DNA from: JAXLWB01 sp046328715
GTDB taxonomy: Bacteria; Chloroflexota; Anaerolineae; Caldilineales; Caldilineaceae
DNA: 64,000 nucleotides
Assembly (NCBI GenBank): GCA_046328715.1
Contig: JAXLWB010000012.1
Location: 1-64,000 of the forward strand
Direction: 5' to 3'
Made by a program: the position numbers and the translations under genes. Shown in pieces: positions 42,709 to 52,300 of this stretch. Every line of letters starts with the position of its first letter. Positions within the stretch are counted from its first letter, which is position 1. Below the pieces are notes generated by a model that worked only from the letters and a program-made list of their open reading frames with translations, was not told where the DNA came from and made no database searches.

Positions 42709-45663
42709 ATGTCGAGTATAAGTCGCTTGTTAGAGCCTGTCAAACTAGATGGACGAAGTGTGTTGGCGCTGTTGCGTCTGCTGCTGCTCTATGCCATCTT
42801 CTGCGGCTGGATGGTTGCCGCTGGTTTGACCCTGCGTAGTTGGTACGAATTACCTCAGACTATCGCTACGCCAGCGGTGAACAAAAGTCGAATTGGTGAT
42901 CTGCCCTACCTCGGCATCGCGGTTCAGTTAGAGGGGCAAAGTCCGCAAGAGCAACAAGCGTCACTGCAACGTCTGCACCAGTCGGACCTGGGCTGGGTGC
43001 GTCAACGCGTCGATTGGGGGCAGGTTGAAACGACACCCGGCCATTATGACTGGCGTCAAACCGATGGCTGGATCGATGTTATCCTTGCCAATCAACTCCT
43101 CCCTGTGTTCGTCCTTGATGGTAGCCCGGCCTGGTCTCGTCGCCCTGAGGATCAAACCCCAACCGACAATTCGCTCGCCCCGCCCGCCGATCCGACGGAC
43201 TTTGCCCGCTTTGCCCAAGCCTTCGCCCAGCGTTACGGCGACCGTCTACGCTACTACCAACTCTGGGACGAACCGAATATCGCGCCGCATTGGGGCAACC
43301 GCTGGATCGACCCGGTTGAATATAGCCAACTGTTGAGCGCCGCCAGCCGCGCCATCCGCCAAACGGACCCCGATGCTGTCATCCTCACCGCTGCCCTCGC
43401 CCCCACCGCCGATCGCGGCCAACTGGCGAATGATGAAATCTACTTTCTACAACGCATGATCGCCAGCGGCGCGGCCCCCTGGTTTGATGTAGTGGCGATC
43501 CAACCCTTTGGCTTTGGCTACGCCCCAAGCGATTCTCGCCAAGTGCTGCAACGGCTCAACTTTCAGCGTGCCGCCTTGATTCGTCGTGCATTGGTCAACA
43601 ACGGCCTCGGCGACAAACCACTCTGGGCCGTCCGCTTCGGCTGGAATCGCCAGATCGGCTCGCCCTGGGCCACCGTCAGTGCCGCCGACCAAATGCATTA
43701 TGCCCAAGAAGCCATCCAACTTGCCCGCCAATCATGGCCCTGGCTGGTTGCCCTCGGCTGGGCAATTGACCGACCGAAGGCAGCGTTGGATGATCCGATG
43801 TGGGGCTTTGTAGTAGAAGATGGGCAGCTAGGGAGATGGGGAGATAGGGAGAAGTATGTACAAGATCGTAGGTGCGGTTGCAAACCGCACATCGATGAAG
43901 ACGTCGAGAGCGTGCGGTTGCAAACCGCACCTACAGCATCGTGTCAAGTGCTGCAAACCCAATTGGTATGGACGTTTGTTTTGCTTTTCGTTACACTGGC
44001 ACTGATCGTATGGCGTGTGGTAGCTGCCATTCACTCGTTGCCGTGGCAGCAATTAAGACAGATGCATCGACCGATCTATCTGGCGCTTTGGCTTTTGACT
44101 ATCGTCGTCTACTACTTTGCCACCTGGCCCCCTTTGATCGGTTTCTGTTGGCTGTTGGCCGCCGGCTTGATCGCCCTATTCCCGCCCGTAGGACTCTATC
44201 TAGCGGCACTGACTTTACCCTTCTACTTCCAGCACAAAGAAATTGCCCTCGTCGATACTATACTTACCATCCCACCTTCGCTCGCTGCCACCCTCTGTCT
44301 CCTGCCCGCCATTTTCTATCACCTTTTCTCACATCTACGACTCAGCATTACCCAATCCGCAATTCGCAATTCGCAATCTGCAATTCACCTCTTCGCCCTC
44401 ACTTGGCTTCTTCTCAATCTCCTCAGCGCCATCAATGCTTGGAACAAATCAGCCTATGCTGTCGGTTTGCTCGAACTGGCTGTGCAACCATTGTTGCTCT
44501 ACCTGGCGGTCCGTCTTTTTGTGCGTAGTGAACAGGAACGTTATCGGTTGGTCGCCGCCCTAGTGATAGGGGCTTCCCTGGCTGCGAGCAGTGGCCTGAT
44601 TGCGTGGTTGCGCGGCACTGGCGTCGATGCGGATGGCGTATTGCGTTTAGCGGGTCCCTTTTTCTCGCCCAATCATGCGGCGTTGGTCTTTACCCGGGGT
44701 CTGTTTTTAGGGATAGGGCTGTTGATCGTCGATCGTCCACGGCAGCTTTGGTGGGGTCTACTTATTGCCGTATTAGGAGTGGCGCTGCTCCTCACCGCCA
44801 GCCGTGGCGCGTTGCTTTTGGGTTTGCCCGCAGGAGTAAGTGTACTCGCCCTCTACCGACTTCAGCTTCGTCACGCAGGGATCGAAGACAAAAATCTCAC
44901 GAAAAGGCGCAAAGCACGCAGAGGATTTATGCTTCTTTGCGGCTTTGCGCCTTTTCGTGAATTTACCAACTCCCTAGACTCATCAATCCCTTTTCGTGTG
45001 TTTCGTGCCTTTCGTGGTTCAAGACTTGCACTCTTCGCACTTATCGTGTTTATGCTTGGTGCAAGCGGAGTCTGGTTTGGCTGGCAGCGTTTGGCCAACA
45101 GTGCCACCTTGCTCAGTCGTCTTGAAACCTGGCGCGCCACTTTCGAGCTTTGGCGTCACTTTCCGCTGCTTGGCGTCGGTCCCGAAGGTTACTTCTGGAA
45201 CTATCCTGCCTTCCTGCCCGCCTCCGCCCTTTCCGAATCCAAACTGCTCCACCCGCATAATCTCTGGCTGGAGTTTGCCGCCCAATGGGGAACGCTGGGC
45301 TTGATCTGGCTGGGGTGTTTGTTCTGGTTTCTGTGGAGGACGCGCCCCGTCCACTCCTGGCTACAGATTGCCATGCTCGCCGCTCTGCTTGCCGCGTTAG
45401 CGCACGCGCAAGTCGACGCCTTTATGAGTCTGCCCGATCTAGCAGCGTGGAATTGGCTGGTGTTGGGGTTGTGGAGTAGGGAGCACAAGAAGACAGGAAG
45501 ACAGGAAGACAGGAAGACAGGAAGATGGACTGAGCTAAATCTTCTTGTCTTCCTGTCTTCCTGTCTGTTACTTCAGGTTCACTTGTACATCCACATCCGC
45601 TGCGGGCGCAAGCGGAAGGATCTGTTCGTTGATCAGCTTGGCGATGTCTGCATTCTCAAGTAG
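42709..45663 (+). CDS. Glycosidase-like / O-antigen-ligase-like fusion membrane protein
   Basis: A 984-residue protein. An N-terminal helix (about 20-40) anchors a GH clan-A-like TIM barrel (about 55-370) with DLGWVRQRVDWGQVE, the acid/base region YYQLWDEPNIAPHW (Glu near 188) and KPLWAVRFGWNRQ, where the usual nucleophile Glu is Arg. Then from about 420 come 10 or more membrane helices with an O-antigen ligase (Wzy_C)-like loop: FFSPNHAAL, LLTASRGALLLG, RLETWRATFELWRHFPLLGVGPEGYFWNYP and HPHNLWLEFAAQWGTLGL (each the WaaL/Wzy signature). Four stretches (about 373-412, 546-560, 728-772, 925-984) are repeat DNA read in frame. The last 96 nt overlap the convergent gene ending at 45568. Probably a polysaccharide-assembly protein. 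Confidence 0.82.
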   Translation: MSSISRLLEPVKLDGRSVLALLRLLLLYAIFCGWMVAAGLTLRSWYELPQTIATPAVNKSRIGDLPYLGIAVQLEGQSPQEQQASLQRLHQSDLGWVRQRVDWGQVETTPGHYDWRQTDGWIDVILANQLLPVFVLDGSPAWSRRPEDQTPTDNSLAPPADPTDFARFAQAFAQRYGDRLRYYQLWDEPNIAPHWGNRWIDPVEYSQLLSAASRAIRQTDPDAVILTAALAPTADRGQLANDEIYFLQRMIASGAAPWFDVVAIQPFGFGYAPSDSRQVLQRLNFQRAALIRRALVNNGLGDKPLWAVRFGWNRQIGSPWATVSAADQMHYAQEAIQLARQSWPWLVALGWAIDRPKAALDDPMWGFVVEDGQLGRWGDREKYVQDRRCGCKPHIDEDVESVRLQTAPTASCQVLQTQLVWTFVLLFVTLALIVWRVVAAIHSLPWQQLRQMHRPIYLALWLLTIVVYYFATWPPLIGFCWLLAAGLIALFPPVGLYLAALTLPFYFQHKEIALVDTILTIPPSLAATLCLLPAIFYHLFSHLRLSITQSAIRNSQSAIHLFALTWLLLNLLSAINAWNKSAYAVGLLELAVQPLLLYLAVRLFVRSEQERYRLVAALVIGASLAASSGLIAWLRGTGVDADGVLRLAGPFFSPNHAALVFTRGLFLGIGLLIVDRPRQLWWGLLIAVLGVALLLTASRGALLLGLPAGVSVLALYRLQLRHAGIEDKNLTKRRKARRGFMLLCGFAPFREFTNSLDSSIPFRVFRAFRGSRLALFALIVFMLGASGVWFGWQRLANSATLLSRLETWRATFELWRHFPLLGVGPEGYFWNYPAFLPASALSESKLLHPHNLWLEFAAQWGTLGLIWLGCLFWFLWRTRPVHSWLQIAMLAALLAALAHAQVDAFMSLPDLAAWNWLVLGLWSREHKKTGRQEDRKTGRWTELNLLVFLSSCLLLQVHLYIHIRCGRKRKDLFVDQLGDVCILK
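43826..43945. repeat. In-frame repeat with perfect 23-bp palindrome
   Basis: GGGAGATGGGGAGATAGGGAG followed by GTAGGTGCGGTTGCAAACCG... and its inverse ...CGGTTGCAAACCGCACCTAC, all within the coding region at the end of the glycosidase-like domain. Confidence 0.75.
44345..44390. repeat. In-frame CGCAATTCGCAATTCGCAATC repeat
   Basis: Tandem CGCAATT words encode ITQSAIRNSQSAIH between two membrane helices. Confidence 0.65.
44890..45030. repeat. In-frame CACGAAAAGGCGCAAAGCACG repeat
   Basis: CACGAAAAGGCGCAAAG, then CTTTGCGGCTTTGCGCCTTTTCGTG, then a second CTTTTCGTG...TTTCGTG series; a hairpin-forming copy of the 22449 family inside the ligase-like part. Confidence 0.7.
45483..45565. repeat. AGACAGGAAGACAGGAAGAC tandem-word hairpin
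   Basis: Left arm of tandem GAAGACAG words, right arm CTTCTTGTCTTCCTGTCTTCCTGTCTG; lies between convergent genes but is translated as the C-terminal tail of the 42709 gene. Confidence 0.8.
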
Positions 45664-47241
45664 CGTACCGGCCAGGAATGGTTTGGCCAGAGTCAAGGCC
45701 GCCTTGAGTGAGGCTTCGTCGTAGCCTAAACTGAGTGCCGTCTTGCCATCAAGCAGAATGTTGAGCTTGTTGGCCTCGGTCTTGATGCCCAACGAACTGG
45801 CACCGCTTGCACTGAGCGCGCTGGCAATATTAGGTGGCAGCGAAATCGAAAGTGGAATGCCTAACCCTGCCAACTCTTGGCTGGAGAAGTCGCCCATCTG
45901 CTGCAACGAACCATCTTTGCCAAAGGCCGCAGCGACATGAATTGCCGGTGCTGCAAAACCTTCGGGCAGTGCGGGAGCCTTCATTGTCTTGTCGATGGCG
46001 GGCACATCACCGCTGCCACCGGGAAGATTTAGCTTCAGATCGAGCGGTTTATCACCAGTCAACTTGCCCACCAGATCAAGTCCACCCTGAATGGTGGCGG
46101 CTGGCACGCCAAAACCTTCTGCCACCTTGAGCAGCGGACCCAGTGCTGCTGGATCATAGCTGATGGTCGGCAATACTTGACCGTTGGCTGCCAATGCAAT
46201 ATCGCCACCGGCAACACTCACCGCAAGCTGTTGTACACCGGCTGAAGAGAACTGCTGCAACAAACTGGCAGGCAACAGACCCGAGCCCAACGGCATCCCA
46301 TAGGCAGAAAGCGTGCCATCCTCGCTCACCTGGAGCGGAATCGAGCCAAGCTCCATCCCACCGACTGGCTGTCCCGTAGTCGAGACGTTGACATCAATTG
46401 CTGCACCGGGCAATTTAGGAGCAATCTGGGAAATCATGTCGACTGTGTTCTGCGGCAACCCGAAGGCGGGTAACAGTGACGTGACTGCCCCTAAAGAAGC
46501 GGTGTCATACTTCAGGCTAGGCAACTTAGTATCGTTGAGCGTCAAATCAATGCCATTCGGTGTGGTCTTGATGCCCAACTTCTCGGCCCCGATCTGTTTA
46601 AAGATGTCGGTAATGGCTGGCGGAACACCCGCTGCTACGCCCAATTGCGAAAGCGGCATCCCAGCGACCGAAATCCCACCATTTGGATCGAGGGCAACCC
46701 CGCTCAAGTTCAACGGACCAATCGTTGGGGTCGCTGGTGCTTGTTCAGCCTTCACCGTGGTCTCGCCTTTCCAGGCGGGTACCGTTAACTTGGTCTGCCC
46801 CTGAGCCGCCGGAATATCCAGCACCGCCCCTAAACCAATCGTGCGCGCCCAGTCGACACCCTGTGCAATCTGCCCGCTCATCCCGGCCGTTTGGGGCATC
46901 TTTTGCAGAATCCCAATCAGCGAATTTACCTGGTCCTGGCTCCATTCGAGGTAGGGCAGATCCTGGCCATTGGCGTAGGCGTGAATGCCATTGTAGCCAA
47001 TGCGCACTTCCATTTTCTGAACATTGGCCGCTTGCAACTGTTGCAACATCGCTGGTTGTAGAATCACTGCTGGTACACCAAAGCCAAAGACCTTGGCCGT
47101 GCCATCTGCCTGGATGCGCAGCGGAATCGACGGCAAATTGAACCAGGTTGCCCCGGTTGTACCGCCACCACAGCCACCCAACATCAGACTGACCATCAGT
47201 GCGACCAGGAAGAGTGGAATCAACTTACGTCTTCCCTGCAT
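45568..47241 (-). CDS. Repeat-containing lipoprotein of unknown function
   Basis: A 557-residue exported lipoprotein. Signal peptide with basic start RRKLIPLF, hydrophobic core VALMVSLM, lipobox LGGC (Cys near 24). Four related modules of about 90-100 residues follow: each has an IPLxIxxDGTxxxxGxP-like strand pair, a Q/S-rich helix (for example LQQLQAANVQKMEV, LLQQFSSAGVQQLAV), then an xNGxxLPxLxYD turn (DLPYLEWSQD, KLPSLKYDTA, VLPTISYDPA, TALSLGYDEA) and a helix. It looks like an all-alpha/beta repeat surface protein. AAGGAG precedes the ATG at 47241. Not recognised in any family I know. Confidence 0.75.
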   Translation of the reverse strand: MQGRRKLIPLFLVALMVSLMLGGCGGGTTGATWFNLPSIPLRIQADGTAKVFGFGVPAVILQPAMLQQLQAANVQKMEVRIGYNGIHAYANGQDLPYLEWSQDQVNSLIGILQKMPQTAGMSGQIAQGVDWARTIGLGAVLDIPAAQGQTKLTVPAWKGETTVKAEQAPATPTIGPLNLSGVALDPNGGISVAGMPLSQLGVAAGVPPAITDIFKQIGAEKLGIKTTPNGIDLTLNDTKLPSLKYDTASLGAVTSLLPAFGLPQNTVDMISQIAPKLPGAAIDVNVSTTGQPVGGMELGSIPLQVSEDGTLSAYGMPLGSGLLPASLLQQFSSAGVQQLAVSVAGGDIALAANGQVLPTISYDPAALGPLLKVAEGFGVPAATIQGGLDLVGKLTGDKPLDLKLNLPGGSGDVPAIDKTMKAPALPEGFAAPAIHVAAAFGKDGSLQQMGDFSSQELAGLGIPLSISLPPNIASALSASGASSLGIKTEANKLNILLDGKTALSLGYDEASLKAALTLAKPFLAGTLLENADIAKLINEQILPLAPAADVDVQVNLK

Positions 47242-47291
47242 GTGCACTCTCCTTTGAATGGTAATGATTGGATAAGAGATGGAAGGGGTGG

Positions 47292-47359
47292 GAAGAGATT
47301 AGAGATTACGAGATTGGAGATTGGAGTCACGTAATCTCCAATCTCCAATCTCCAATCTC
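47292..47359. repeat. GAGATTAGAGATTACGAGATTGG hairpin
   Basis: Tandem GAGATT words, loop GAGTCACG, AATCTCCAATCTCCAATC right arm. Confidence 0.75.
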
Positions 47360-47638
47360 GCTGTTTCTCTGCCTTTCCCGAGAAAAATCGAATTGTAGAA
47401 AATGATACAATAGATTGGAATGGTTGTGAAACATTGATCCTTACTTTTTGAGTAAAGCGCGCTGTCAACGGATTACGGGAACGGATTGAGCGGATGAGGG
47501 AGGGCATGGTGGCACTAAGCGAAAAGGGGGAGCGGATTGTGGCGAAAGAAATTCGCCTCCATTGTCTTCAGAGGTGACTAATGAAAGATATAAGCGAGCG
47601 GTGCGTAACACGCCTAGATGTGTACGACAGTCTGCTTA

Positions 47639-47772
47639 TAGACAACGCAGATAGACATCGCACGATCAGGATGCGTAGGGGCACACCCTTGCGGTTGCCC
47701 AACTGGGGACGCAACCAGGGCACCGGCAAGCGGATGCCCCTACAAAAGTGCATCTTTGATTTGCTTTGTCTA
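47639..47772 (-). repeat. MITE-like element copy 2
   Basis: Ends TAGACAACGCA and TGCTTTGTCTA; in reverse orientation its interior matches 31223-31357 through CCGCTTGCCGGTGCCCTG and GGGCAACCGCAAGGGTGTG. Nearly the same length (134 vs 135 bp). Confidence 0.8.
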
Positions 47773-47905
47773 TTAGTTTCTTCAAGCGCTTACGGGTAAC
47801 TGGACTAACCTTCCGGGAAGAGATCGAGACCAGGTATTGCTACAGTACTCAGTGAGGTCTCTTTCCGAAAGGCTAGCAAAACTACACGGTTATACTGATG
47901 CTCTG

Positions 47906-47948
47906 CACTAAATAACACTTTTTGCGGTATAAAAAGTGTTATTTAGTG
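47906..47948. repeat. Perfect 18-bp inverted repeat
   Basis: CACTAAATAACACTTTTT - GCGGTAT - AAAAAGTGTTATTTAGTG. The stem is perfect and AT-rich, without a following T-run on either strand, so it is not a classical terminator; it sits 24 bp past the stop of the 47972 gene. Confidence 0.75.
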
Positions 47949-47971
47949 ACAACCGCTAGTATAACACTGTA

Positions 47972-48754
47972 CTAGACAAGCTGGATGCTTGCGTCTTGAC
48001 TGATTGGCTGCACTTCCGCACTGGGCGCTTCACTCACAGCAGTAGCATTGATTTTGGCAGGAGTCTTCTTGATCACCTTGGTTTGCGTTGGCGTGTCTTC
48101 ACCCTGGCTTTGGGGCAGTTCGAGCGGACGAATGGCCTTCAGAAGCGCCGGCTGCTGCCGAAAGGCGATTCTGGCTACCTTGTCCAACGCCTCAAACCAC
48201 TGTTTGGCTTCAACAAAGGCCAGATCGCGCTGGCGCATCGCCGTGCGTTTCTCCGCCAGGTGTTGTGTTTGCAGATCCTTGTTGCCAACCATCGTCGCCA
48301 CCATCTGACTGGCCCGCTGTAACTCCTCGGTGGGCACACCGAGTTGGCGCATCTGCTCCAGATAGCCCGCATTGTCGAGCAGCGCCGCATAGAACGCCTG
48401 CGCCTGCGTCAGCCAAGCCAGATAACGCTTTGGGCTGGCGCTCACAAAATGGCTGGCATCGCGCCCCAGCCCACGCCGTGCCGCCTGCACATGCAGTTGG
48501 TAGAGCTGACGTGCCTTGCGCCACTCAGCCCGGAAAGAATCGGTGGCCGCCTTCTGTTTGCTCCGCTGCTCACCCACCTGCTGCAGGGCAGCCTGCAACT
48601 GGGTGAGCAGTGCCCGCCCCCGCTGCAACTGCGTAGCGTTCATGCCAAAGCGCTCCAGCAAGCCCTGCGCCTCCAGTGACCCTTCAAGAAAGTTGAGAAT
48701 GTGAATCCAAAATGCCAGGAACTGGTAAATTGAGCTGTTTCGTGTGAAGACCAT
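47972..48754 (-). CDS. Helical protein of unknown function
   Basis: A 260-residue protein. Almost entirely alpha-helical with heptad-like segments (RALLTQLQAALQQVGEQRSKQK, DSFRAEWRKARQLYQLHVQAARRGL, DLQTQHLAEKRTAMRQRDLAFVEAKQWF, quoted in part as RALLTQLQAALQQVGEQ). The last about 40 residues are Ala/Pro/Lys-rich and disordered. No signal peptide. The ATG at 48754 follows GGAAACGACAAC. It is the last GC-rich gene before the AT-rich boundary of the defence island; not recognised. Confidence 0.65.
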   Translation of the reverse strand: MVFTRNSSIYQFLAFWIHILNFLEGSLEAQGLLERFGMNATQLQRGRALLTQLQAALQQVGEQRSKQKAATDSFRAEWRKARQLYQLHVQAARRGLGRDASHFVSASPKRYLAWLTQAQAFYAALLDNAGYLEQMRQLGVPTEELQRASQMVATMVGNKDLQTQHLAEKRTAMRQRDLAFVEAKQWFEALDKVARIAFRQQPALLKAIRPLELPQSQGEDTPTQTKVIKKTPAKINATAVSEAPSAEVQPISQDASIQLV

Positions 48755-49338
48755 GTTGTCGTTTCCTTTGCTGCAAAGTCTGTTTCCGTTCAAAACGATT
48801 CAATCATGCGGGCCAACGAGGTCCGATAGGTAGCTAACGAAATTAAAATCAAGACGGTTCCACGAGTTTGGATGAATTTTTAAAATTAGTTGGGAATTGT
48901 GCTGTCAACAAAATTATGAGTGCTCATTACGCGCAAATTGAGCGGATGACAGGAAGGCAAAGGTTAGTGGTGACTGAGTAAACAGGCATAATCAAACTAA
49001 TGGATCGATTGCCTTTCTCACCAAAACATTTGCAGTCCAGGCTAATAAAGACAGAAGCCATTTATGACAAGCTACGTCAAGTTGTGTAGTGAAAATATGA
49101 GGATCGATGTAGAACATTTCTGTAAATTTCTCTGATAATTACATTCAACCCGTGTTGTCATACCTACTTAGATATTAAGTATATCCCAATTATTAGTCAG
49201 TCAATCTATACATACACACTTTTTCTTTAAGTAACTGACACAATTTCGCCATTTTGTTCATTTTTCAAAAAGCTGCTACGATTAAGTAACCGTAATTCTC
49301 TATAGATTTTTATTAATCTGTGCAGGGGGCTATCCTCC
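48755..49338. promoter_or_regulatory. AT-rich boundary and putative promoter of the defence operon
   Basis: 584 bp with clearly lower GC than the flanks and no supported gene. Near its right end TTGTTC (49254-49259) and TACGAT (49277-49282) are separated by 17 nt. The 5' leader of about 50 nt ends with GCAGGGGG upstream of the first defence gene. No palindromic repeats of the kinds found elsewhere are seen here. Confidence 0.45.
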
Positions 49339-52300
49339 ATGACCGAGTTTCTCCCCGGAACGGAAGTATTGGCCCGTGGGCTACGCTGGCAAGTCGTTTT
49401 CTCGCAAAACTTGGGCGTGCAGACGCTCTATCGTTTGCGCGGGTTGCAAGGCGTCGTCTCAGGTCAGGAATTTGATCTACTCGCACCATTCGAAGCGCTT
49501 CAACCTATTACACAGCAATTGCGCACAGAAGATGCCAGTCCTCTGCGCAATTGGACAGTCTACCACCAAGCCTTTCTCATCGAACAGACCTCAGGCGCTA
49601 ATGCATTGCTCTCGGTACAGCCAGGGCGACTTCGTTTGGAACCCTATCAGTTGGTACCTGTATTGCGCGCCATTCGTATGAGCCGCCCCCGCTTACTCTT
49701 AGCGGATAGCGTGGGATTGGGGAAAACAATTCAAGCCGGGTTGATTCTTACAGAACTGATTGCGCGCCGCCTGACCCATCGTATCTTGGTCGTTTCGCCC
49801 GCTGGACCGCTTCTGGAACAGTGGAAGAGCGAAATGAATGAACGTTTTGGGTTGCGTTTGGTCGAGGTCAATCGTGCCAAGTTGGAAGAGGTGCGTCGTA
49901 GCACTGAGTTGGGAGCCAACCCGTTTGACCATTTGCCATTGGCCATTGCCTCGATCGACTTCCTCAAGCAGGAAAGTGTGCTCGAACAACTGGAACGCAG
50001 CAGCTACGATGCCATTGTGATCGATGAGGCACACCACTGCATGGATCTCGGCACCATCGGCGAGCGGGAAGATTCGCAGCGACGTAGGTTGGCAGAGACG
50101 CTCGCACGTCAATGTGATGCGCTACTTTTGCTTACGGCTACACCCCACGATGGCCACGACCGCTCCTTTGCATCACTCTGTGAATTGTTGGACCCATCGC
50201 TAGTCGATGGCAGGGGTGAACTACGTGGAACACGCTACACTAATCATGTCATTCGCCGCCTCAAGCGCCATATTCTTGATCCCCAAAATCCCAAACAATC
50301 GATCTTCAAAGAGCGGGTTGTGCGCCCGATACGGGTACAAGTAGATGAGACACAGAGCGGAGCCTATGCCGATTTGCAGCACACTTTACTCAACTTGATT
50401 GCACCCGAACTGCGCCGAGCCTTCAAGTCGCGCCGTTACAGCGATGTATTGACCTATATCACAATACTCAAGCGCAGTGTTTCCAGTGTGCTGGCTTGTC
50501 GCAATACCCTGACCCAAGTGGCCGAACGGATTCAGAGTTTGGTCAACAATCAGGCTGAGAGTCAGGAGAGCAAACGACAGCGGCTGCGCACATTGCGCGA
50601 CTATCAGCGCAAGTTGGATCGTTTCGGTGTGATTGGCTTTGCGGAAGAGACAGAATTCGCACAGTTAGAAGTAGAGGAGTTGGCGCAGCAGTTGGTGGAG
50701 TTGCAACGTGAAGTGCAGCGTGGATCAGGAACGCTGAAGCAAACGACCAATATTCTGGCGACATTGGATGAATTGGTTGGGCTGGCCAACGCTGCGCTGG
50801 AGCAGGATCCCAAATTACTACGTCTGACGGAACTGGTATACGAGATCCGCAACCACGAGCCAACTGCTAATATCCTGATCTACACCGAATATGTGGATAG
50901 CCAGGCAGCTGCGGCTGCGCGCTTGCGTAAGGCCCAGGCCGGTGAAATTCTCACCATCAATGGCGAAGACAACGAAACACTGCGTAAAGAATTAACCGAG
51001 CGTTTTCAACGGCAAGAACAGTTGATTCTGATCAGTACGGATACTGCCGCCGAAGGTCTTAACTTACAAGCCCGTTGTCACCATCTGATCCATCTGGAGT
51101 TACCCTTTAACCCAAATCGTCTTGAACAGAGGAATGGTCGCATTGATCGCTATGGACAGCAGTACGAGCCGATCATCCACTATCTCTATCTGGGCGATAC
51201 CTTTGAAGAGCGCATCTTGTTACGTCTGATTGCCAAATTTGAGCGACAACGGCGCATTCTTACCTTTGTTCCCAACACATTGGGCTTAACTACAGCCACA
51301 GATGCCGATACGCAGCGATTGCTGGCTGGCTTGCTAGAGGAAGACAATCGACTCTTTCAAAGTGAAGGCACGCTCTTTGATTTCACCAGCGATGAGCCGG
51401 AAGTGGGAGCAGAAGGAGCGGTGCGCGACATTTTGGAGGAGATCGACCGCAGTCTGAGCGGTTATCGACAGGCTGCCAAAGCTAACTCCTGGCTCGGCGA
51501 AGGCGGTCTCAACGCTGAAGCAAACCAGGTCGTGGAGGCGTTACAAGCCAATCAACGTGGCACCCATTTTACAGCCAGCGAACTGGCGCGCTTCATCATC
51601 AACGCTGTCAAGCTAGACGGTGGAGATGTGCAGGGCAGCGTTGAGGAGAGCATCTTTGCCCTTCGTCTGCCCCCTGTTTGGCGCTATGGGTTGGACGATC
51701 TGCCCGGCTGGCAGCCAGGTGTGGATCGTATTTTGCTCACCAGCCGCCTGGAGGTGACACGGGACAGGCAGGGCAATACGGTTGGCTTTCTGGGACGAGC
51801 GCATCCATTGGTGCGGCGTGCACTGGATCGGGTACGTTCGCTGGGATTGGGCCAAAGCAATAGCAGTCAGCTAGATGTGCGGGTGAGTGCCGCCAAGGCT
51901 AAGGTCAAGGAGCCTTCGTTGCTTTGCACCTTTCTGGGACGGGTGGGCAGCCAGGCTGGCCGCGAATTGGAGATGGTATTGGCAGTGCGGATTGCAGCCA
52001 GTGGCGATGCACAGTTTTATCTCAACGCCGGTGATTGGCTACCGCTGACCAATCCGGGCAATGCGATCAACCCCAGTGGACTTTGGAAGCGCAGCTTTGC
52101 CAACTGGGGCGAGGCAGGGCAAGAGCTTGCGCTGGAAGTGGCCGAGGCCGAGTTCAAGACTGTGGCAGCGTTTTTTGCAAACTCACATCGAACGATGTTG
52201 GAGCGCGAAGCCGCAGCGCTCGACCAATGGTTACAACAACGAACCACTGAAATTATAGGTGATAATCGGGTTGAAGCAGCGGTGCAGGTCAGTCTTTTTG

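Larger units (their letters stand above)
47242..47971. other. Intergenic region with repeats and a MITE
   Basis: 730 bp without a supported gene. Contents: GAGATT-word hairpin (47292-47359), MITE copy 2 (47639-47772), and a perfect 18-bp inverted repeat (47906-47948). Confidence 0.6.
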
